Source of the DNA: an uncultured Gemmatimonadota bacterium
GTDB lineage: Bacteria > Gemmatimonadota > Gemmatimonadetes > Gemmatimonadales > Gemmatimonadaceae
NCBI GenBank assembly: GCA_946479995.1
Contig: CAMLIU010000030.1
Span: 1 to 10,114 of the forward strand
Reading direction: 5' to 3'
DNA: 10,114 bases
The translations under genes were made by a program, and so were the position numbers. Shown one piece after another: positions 6,498-10,114 of the stretch. The notes under the pieces were generated by a model that saw nothing but the letters and a program-made list of their open reading frames with translations, did not search any database and was not told the DNA's origin. The number at the start of each line of letters is the position of its first letter. Position 1 is the stretch's first letter.

Positions 6498-7543
6498 CCA
6501 CGGCGCGCGCTGAAGCCGCCACCGAGCTGCGCATGACGACGCTGCACGCGACCCGCGGCAAGAACTTCTGGTCGCTGCGCCCGGTGACGCGCATGGACCT
6601 GCTGGTGGGCGCGTTCGACGACATCTCGTCGGCCGACGTGCCGGGGACCACGGAGCGGCTCGTGGCAGCGATGCCCGGGCTCGTCGAGCACCGCTGCTCG
6701 ATCGGCGAGCGCGGCGGATTCATCATGCGACTCCGCCGTGGCACCTACGCGCCGCACATCATCGAGCACGTGGCGCTCGAGCTGCAGACCATGATGGGGC
6801 ACGACGTGGGTTTCGGTCGCACGCGCGGCGGCGACGTGGCGGGCGAGTATACGCTCGTGTTCGAGCATCGTCACGAGCAGGTCGGACTCCGCGCCGCCGC
6901 GCTCGCGCTCGAGGTGGTGCAGCAGGCATTCGACGGCACGCTGGAGCGCGTGGACGCCGCCGTGGCGGAGCTGCGCGCCCTTGCCGAAGGGCCGGACACC
7001 CCGCCGCTGCATGGCGACGTGCTCTGCGGTATCACCGGCGGCGATGGGCGCGCGGAAGCGCAGCAGGCGCTGCGCGAGCGGCTCGGTGATGCCGACGAGC
7101 TGGTGATCGACGTATCGCCGAACTACCTGCTCCAGGCAGGCCTCCCGTACGCGCGCTCGCGCATGGCGATCATCCTCGACGCAAGTCTCGCCGACGTGCC
7201 CGCTCGTTACCAGGATCCCGAGCGGGCCAACAAGCTGGTGAACGTCCTGTGCGACGCCGTGCAGCGCGACGGGCTCGTGGTCTGCCCGGCGAAGGCGTGG
7301 GAGATCCAGGACTACGCCCGCGACTCGGGATGCCGCATCGCCGTGTTCGCTACCGACGACCGCGTGACGCAGCGCGACACGCGACGCGTGCGTGCGGTTG
7401 GCCTCGTCCGTGACGGCCGCATCGAGATCGACGGCGCGGACGGAGTGAGCGACGCGGGTGTCCTCGATCCCAACCAGCCGGCGTCGTCGCAGGTGGCGGC
7501 CGCACTCGCCGCCGCCGCGCTCGCGGCGGAGTGCCGCTCCTGA
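6494..7543 (+). CDS. CphA-like protein: N domain fused to a degenerate Mur-ligase middle domain, probably non-catalytic
   Basis: A 349-residue paralogue of the preceding synthetase. Residues 17-165 align with the CphA N domain: RGKNFW against RGPNYW, EH-CS----GGF---LR-GT, and an identical EHVALELQT block (91-99). The ATP-grasp domain is absent. Residues 175-349 follow the Mur middle domain in order: GITGGDGRAE (179-188) stands where CphA has VTGTNGKTT, LLQAGLPY (212-219) where it has ILRAGLGF, then a weak match to the ADHLG / EVKSVI / NADDP segment, and SSQVAAALAAAALAAE against RENVLAAVAAAYVQG. The P-loop Lys and Thr residues are lost (Lys to Arg, Thr-Thr to Ala-Glu), the ADHLG His is gone, and the C-terminal lobe is missing. 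No catalysis is expected. The frame is intact and long, and start and stop overlap both neighbours, so it looks maintained, not decaying. A polymer-binding or regulatory role is inference. Confidence 0.8.
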   Translation: MTTARAEAATELRMTTLHATRGKNFWSLRPVTRMDLLVGAFDDISSADVPGTTERLVAAMPGLVEHRCSIGERGGFIMRLRRGTYAPHIIEHVALELQTMMGHDVGFGRTRGGDVAGEYTLVFEHRHEQVGLRAAALALEVVQQAFDGTLERVDAAVAELRALAEGPDTPPLHGDVLCGITGGDGRAEAQQALRERLGDADELVIDVSPNYLLQAGLPYARSRMAIILDASLADVPARYQDPERANKLVNVLCDAVQRDGLVVCPAKAWEIQDYARDSGCRIAVFATDDRVTQRDTRRVRAVGLVRDGRIEIDGADGVSDAGVLDPNQPASSQVAAALAAAALAAECRS

Positions 7544-8415
7544 ACGCGCCGGCGGCACCGGCCTCGCCGGACGGCCTGCTCGTCCTGATTGGTGGCCGCT
7601 GCTCGGCCGACGGCGCGGCACTCGGTGCATTCGTCCACGCCGTTCGCGAGCGCGGCGGACCGATCGCCGGCATCACCGCGGCGTCCGCCGATCCGGTGCA
7701 GAGCGCGCGCATGTGGAAGGAGGACTTCGCCACGGCGGGGGTGACCGACGTCGTCTTTCCACGCGTCCGGCGCGCCGATAGTCGCAGCGACCGCGAGCTC
7801 GCCGCGACGATTCGGGATGCGGCGGGAGTCTTCCTCGGTGGGGGCGACCAGGTGAAGCTGGTGACGGAGCTCAGCGGAACCAGGGCGGAGGAGGCGATGA
7901 AGGAGCTGTTCGCCCGCGGAGGGGTCGTCTGCGGGACGAGTGCCGGGGCGGCGGCGCTCACCGCCCTCACGATGGCCGGTGGCGAGATCGACGACGAGGG
8001 TCAGCTCGTGGAGCAGTACATCGGCCCTGGTTTCGGCCTGCTCGGCTTCGAGGCGATCGTGGACACCCACTTTTCGGCGCGCCGGCGGCTGCAGCGGTTG
8101 TTCAGCGTGATCGCCGGCCGTCCGAACCTGCTGGGACTGGGCATCGACGAGGACACCGCGCTCGTCGTGCGCGGCAGCATCGGGACGGTGCTCGGGAAAG
8201 GCGGCGTCACCTTCGTGGACGGACGCGACAGCGTGCGCTACGACAACTCGGCCGAGCTGGACAAGGGGCGGCAGCTCACCTTCAGTCACCTGCGCGTGGG
8301 CGTCGTGGGGACGGACCACGAGCTGAACCTGGATCGGCGCGAGCTCGAGGTCCTGGTGCGCGGCGCGGGGAGCATCACCGCGCCCGCCGGTCAGCGATCG
8401 TCCACCAGCTCCTGA
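7531..8415 (+). CDS. Second cyanophycinase-family serine peptidase (divergent paralogue)
   Basis: A 294-residue S51-type peptidase resembling the cyanophycinase encoded at 2871-3701. Triad residues are Ser137 in GTSAGA (135-140), His180 in VDTHF (177-181) and Glu207 in GLGIDEDTA (202-210). Substrate-site equivalents Gln107, Asp178, Arg184, Arg186 and Arg189 are kept, but the Gln before the catalytic His is Thr179 (DTHF, not DQHF). There is a short Pro/Ala-rich N-terminal extension and no signal peptide, so it is cytoplasmic. The only reasonable start is the GTG at 7531, inside the last codons of the CphA-like gene (13-base overlap), so translation is probably coupled; no strong Shine-Dalgarno is seen. 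It is expected to hydrolyse cyanophycin or a related beta-aspartyl polymer. The Thr substitution leaves specificity open. The 3' end overlaps the convergent TolC-family gene by 25 bases. Confidence 0.88.
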   Translation: MPLLNAPAAPASPDGLLVLIGGRCSADGAALGAFVHAVRERGGPIAGITAASADPVQSARMWKEDFATAGVTDVVFPRVRRADSRSDRELAATIRDAAGVFLGGGDQVKLVTELSGTRAEEAMKELFARGGVVCGTSAGAAALTALTMAGGEIDDEGQLVEQYIGPGFGLLGFEAIVDTHFSARRRLQRLFSVIAGRPNLLGLGIDEDTALVVRGSIGTVLGKGGVTFVDGRDSVRYDNSAELDKGRQLTFSHLRVGVVGTDHELNLDRRELEVLVRGAGSITAPAGQRSSTSS

Positions 8416-9848
8416 TTCCGCTCGAAGTCGTACAACGTGACGCGGCGCAGGTGGTAGTACGTGATCCAGTAGTTGCGTAGCGCCTGCACGTTGGCGAGCA
8501 CCGCGGCGTCCTTCTCCCCCTGGGCGAGGTAGAGCGCCTCATTGGTGATCTTGCCGATCGAGTAGCGGTTGCGCGCCACCTCGAACTGCCGCTGCGCCAC
8601 GGTATCGGCCTTCGCGGCGAGGGTCACGTTGCGGCGCGCCTGCTCGAGCTGCAGCACGCTGAATCGCGCGTCCTCCTCGAGCTGGTCGCGCCGGATCCGG
8701 TTCGTCGCCTCGACGCGTCGCTCGTTCGCCTTCGCTTCCTCGATGTCGGCGTGCCCCGCGCCCCACTGGAGCATCGGCAGGTTCACGCCCACGCGCAGGG
8801 TCTGCTTCCCCAGGGGACTCTGGTAGGCCTGCGCGAACTGGGGCGCCGTCTGGTTGAAGCCGACGCTCCCCTCGACGGTCGCGTTGAAGTGGTTGTTCGA
8901 TCTGGCGACGCTCATGCCGCGCCGGCTGCGCACGTCGTCCAGCTCGTTCTGGCGCATCGTGCTGGAGTTCCGCAGTGCCTCGCGGACGGCCAGCTCCGGC
9001 TCGGCGTTCACGACCGGGATCGAGTCCGGGGTGACGATGGTGAGCGGCGTGCCGGCGGGGAAGGCGGTGATGCGCCGCAGCGCAGCCTCGGCGCGATCGC
9101 GCGCCAGCTTCGCGTCGTCCTCCGAGGCACGGGCACGCAGGAGCGCGAGCTCGCTCTTGAGGAGGTCGTTCTCGCCGATCTTGCCGACCTCGTAGCGACC
9201 CTTGTTCAGCTGGTAGAGCGTGTCGTTCACCGCCACGTTGAACGACGCATTCTTCAGGGCCACCTCCTGCGCGTACAGGTTGAAGAACGCATCCGCCGTC
9301 TGTGCGGCCACGTCTTCCCGTGCCTCCAGGTAACCCCGCTCGGCGACGGTGGCGTTGAGTGACTGCTCCCGGCGGTCCCAGACCACCGCGCGGGGCTTGA
9401 ACAGCTCCTGCTGCAGCGACAGCACCACCGGCGTGGTCTGGTAATACCGCCGCCGCTCGTCCCCGAACAGGTCCACGCGCTGCATCTCCGAGCCGACCGA
9501 GACGGTGCCGCCTGTGAGCGGAATGCGCTGGCTGAATCCGATCTGCATCGTCGACTGGTTCTGCGACTGCGAGATGAACTGCGTCGAGCCGTCGTCGAGC
9601 AGCACGGGGTTGATCCCGTGCACCAGGTTGGCCGCCTCGCCCTCGAGGAAGAGCTGCGGCAGCAGGCGCGCATTGAACGCATCGTCGCGGGAGCGCGCCG
9701 CATCACGCGTGCTGCGCGCGACCTGCGCCGCGGATCCCTGCTGCTGCGCCATGAGGATGGCCTCCTGCAGGGTGAGGGAGCGGGACGCCGACTGCGCCGC
9801 GGCGACGAACGGCAGGGCGAGTGCGGCGAGCGTGAGAGGAAGACGCAT
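8391..9848 (-). CDS. TolC-family outer-membrane efflux protein
   Basis: A 485-residue outer-membrane factor. Such proteins trimerise into a channel-tunnel through the outer membrane and periplasm, completing tripartite export with an inner-membrane pump and adaptor. Residues 1-18 form a signal peptide (PLTLAALALPFVAAAQ). The mature protein shows the internal duplication of the family: LTLQEAILMAQQQG (25-38) opens the first half, and the repeated helical signature appears as GRYEVGKIGENDLLKSELAL (217-236) and RNRYSIGKITNEALYLAQGE (426-445). Long Ala/Arg/Glu-rich coiled-coil helices (232-262, 365-425) and short beta-strand segments (100-150, 322-360) complete the pattern. The start at 9848 has GGAG five bases upstream. 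It lies 50 bases after a MacB-like permease gene on the same strand, so it probably serves that transporter. It is unrelated by function to the convergent cyanophycin genes as far as I can see. Confidence 0.92.
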   Translation of the reverse strand: MRLPLTLAALALPFVAAAQSASRSLTLQEAILMAQQQGSAAQVARSTRDAARSRDDAFNARLLPQLFLEGEAANLVHGINPVLLDDGSTQFISQSQNQSTMQIGFSQRIPLTGGTVSVGSEMQRVDLFGDERRRYYQTTPVVLSLQQELFKPRAVVWDRREQSLNATVAERGYLEAREDVAAQTADAFFNLYAQEVALKNASFNVAVNDTLYQLNKGRYEVGKIGENDLLKSELALLRARASEDDAKLARDRAEAALRRITAFPAGTPLTIVTPDSIPVVNAEPELAVREALRNSSTMRQNELDDVRSRRGMSVARSNNHFNATVEGSVGFNQTAPQFAQAYQSPLGKQTLRVGVNLPMLQWGAGHADIEEAKANERRVEATNRIRRDQLEEDARFSVLQLEQARRNVTLAAKADTVAQRQFEVARNRYSIGKITNEALYLAQGEKDAAVLANVQALRNYWITYYHLRRVTLYDFERNQELVDDR

Positions 9849-9866
9849 GACGGCTCCGGCTGGGGA

Positions 9867-9882
9867 CGGCGGCGAGCCGCCG
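9867..9882 (-). repeat. Small GC hairpin between the permease and TolC-family genes
   Basis: CGGCGG and CCGCCG form a perfect 6-base-pair stem around a CGAG tetraloop in the 50-base gap. There is no T-run, so it is not an obvious terminator. It might set the relative levels of the two messages or simply reflect GC-rich sequence. Confidence 0.3.
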
Positions 9883-9898
9883 GGAGGGGCGGGAAGCG

Positions 9899-10114
9899 CT
9901 ACTCGTAGCGCAGGCAGACGATGGGATCCTGTTTCGCCGCGCGCGAGGCGGGGACGAGCCCGAACACGAGCCCCACCGCCACCGACACGCCGAAGGCGAC
10001 GATCACGGACGGCAGGGACACGATGGTATGGATCCCCGCCGCGCGCTCGATGATCGAGGCCAGCAGCACGCCGACGATGATGCCGGCGACGCCACCGGCG
10101 AGGCTGATCATCAC
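9899..10114 (-). CDS. ABC transporter permease, MacB/FtsX-like, C-terminal fragment cut by window edge
   Basis: Only the last 71 residues are in the window; the frame runs on past 10114, so the first codon here is internal. Two hydrophobic membrane segments are visible (about residues 4-21 and 34-54 of the fragment), followed by a short cytoplasmic tail [17 protein letters not shown]. This matches the characteristic end of MacB-type FtsX-domain permeases (P-RAA--DP---LRYE). Such permeases work with an ATPase and an adaptor to power export or mechanotransmission across the periplasm. The TolC-family gene begins 50 bases downstream and is the likely outer-membrane partner. Substrate cannot be told from this fragment. 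Confidence 0.88.
   Translation of the reverse strand: MMISLAGGVAGIIVGVLLASIIERAAGIHTIVSLPSVIVAFGVSVAVGLVFGLVPASRAAKQDPIVCLRYE

Noticed and set aside
6494..7543. The CphA-like gene as a simple pseudogene or sequencing artefact of cphA.
   Set aside because: The frame is intact over 349 codons, starts and stops overlap both neighbours cleanly, and the ATP-grasp domain is cleanly absent with no trace of frameshifts.
1..10114. CRISPR arrays, tRNA or rRNA genes, insertion sequences, prophage or attachment sites.
   Set aside because: I saw no regularly spaced repeats, cloverleaf sequences, transposase or integrase motifs, or terminal inverted repeats.

Overview
The window is a GC-rich (roughly two-thirds G+C), densely packed bacterial chromosome segment. 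Gene content suggests a Gram-negative, diderm soil or freshwater bacterium. It carries a TolC-type outer-membrane protein beside a MacB-like permease, a periplasmic L,D-transpeptidase, a DUF3108 protein and cyanophycin genes outside a cyanobacterial setting. Gemmatimonadota is my best guess from this combination and the base composition. That is inference, because no rRNA or marker gene is present.

Layout, left to right. (1) Positions 77-892, minus strand: an exported murein L,D-transpeptidase-family protein. (2) Positions 893-1154: a divergent promoter region. (3) Positions 1155-2481, plus strand: a MarR-type regulator, apparently on a leaderless transcript, followed 25 bases later by an exported DUF3108 protein. 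(4) Positions 2482-2870: 389 bases with no gene I can support. (5) Positions 2871-8415: a cyanophycin locus of four genes. (6) Positions 8391-10114, minus strand: the C-terminal end of an ABC transporter permease (cut by the window edge), then a TolC-family outer-membrane factor whose 3' end overlaps the last cyanophycin gene.

The centre of interest is the cyanophycin locus, arranged cphB (minus) / cphA - cphA-like - cphB-like (plus). The first cphB encodes a cyanophycinase with every catalytic and binding residue I can recall for the family. cphA encodes a full-length cyanophycin synthetase with an N domain, ATP-grasp and Mur-ligase modules and intact motifs. The next gene, start and stop codons overlapping, is a 349-residue paralogue. 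It keeps the CphA N domain, has lost the whole ATP-grasp and C-terminal Mur lobe, and retains a Mur-ligase middle domain whose P-loop is degenerate. The fourth gene starts inside the end of the third and encodes a second, divergent cyanophycinase with an intact Ser-His-Glu triad.

The cell therefore appears able to make and depolymerise the arginine/aspartate storage polymer. A catalytically dead, N-domain-bearing CphA relative is translationally coupled to its own cyanophycinase. I infer that this second pair is a polymer-binding, regulatory or granule-mobilising module. No isoaspartyl dipeptidase, needed to finish degradation of the released dipeptide, lies in the window.
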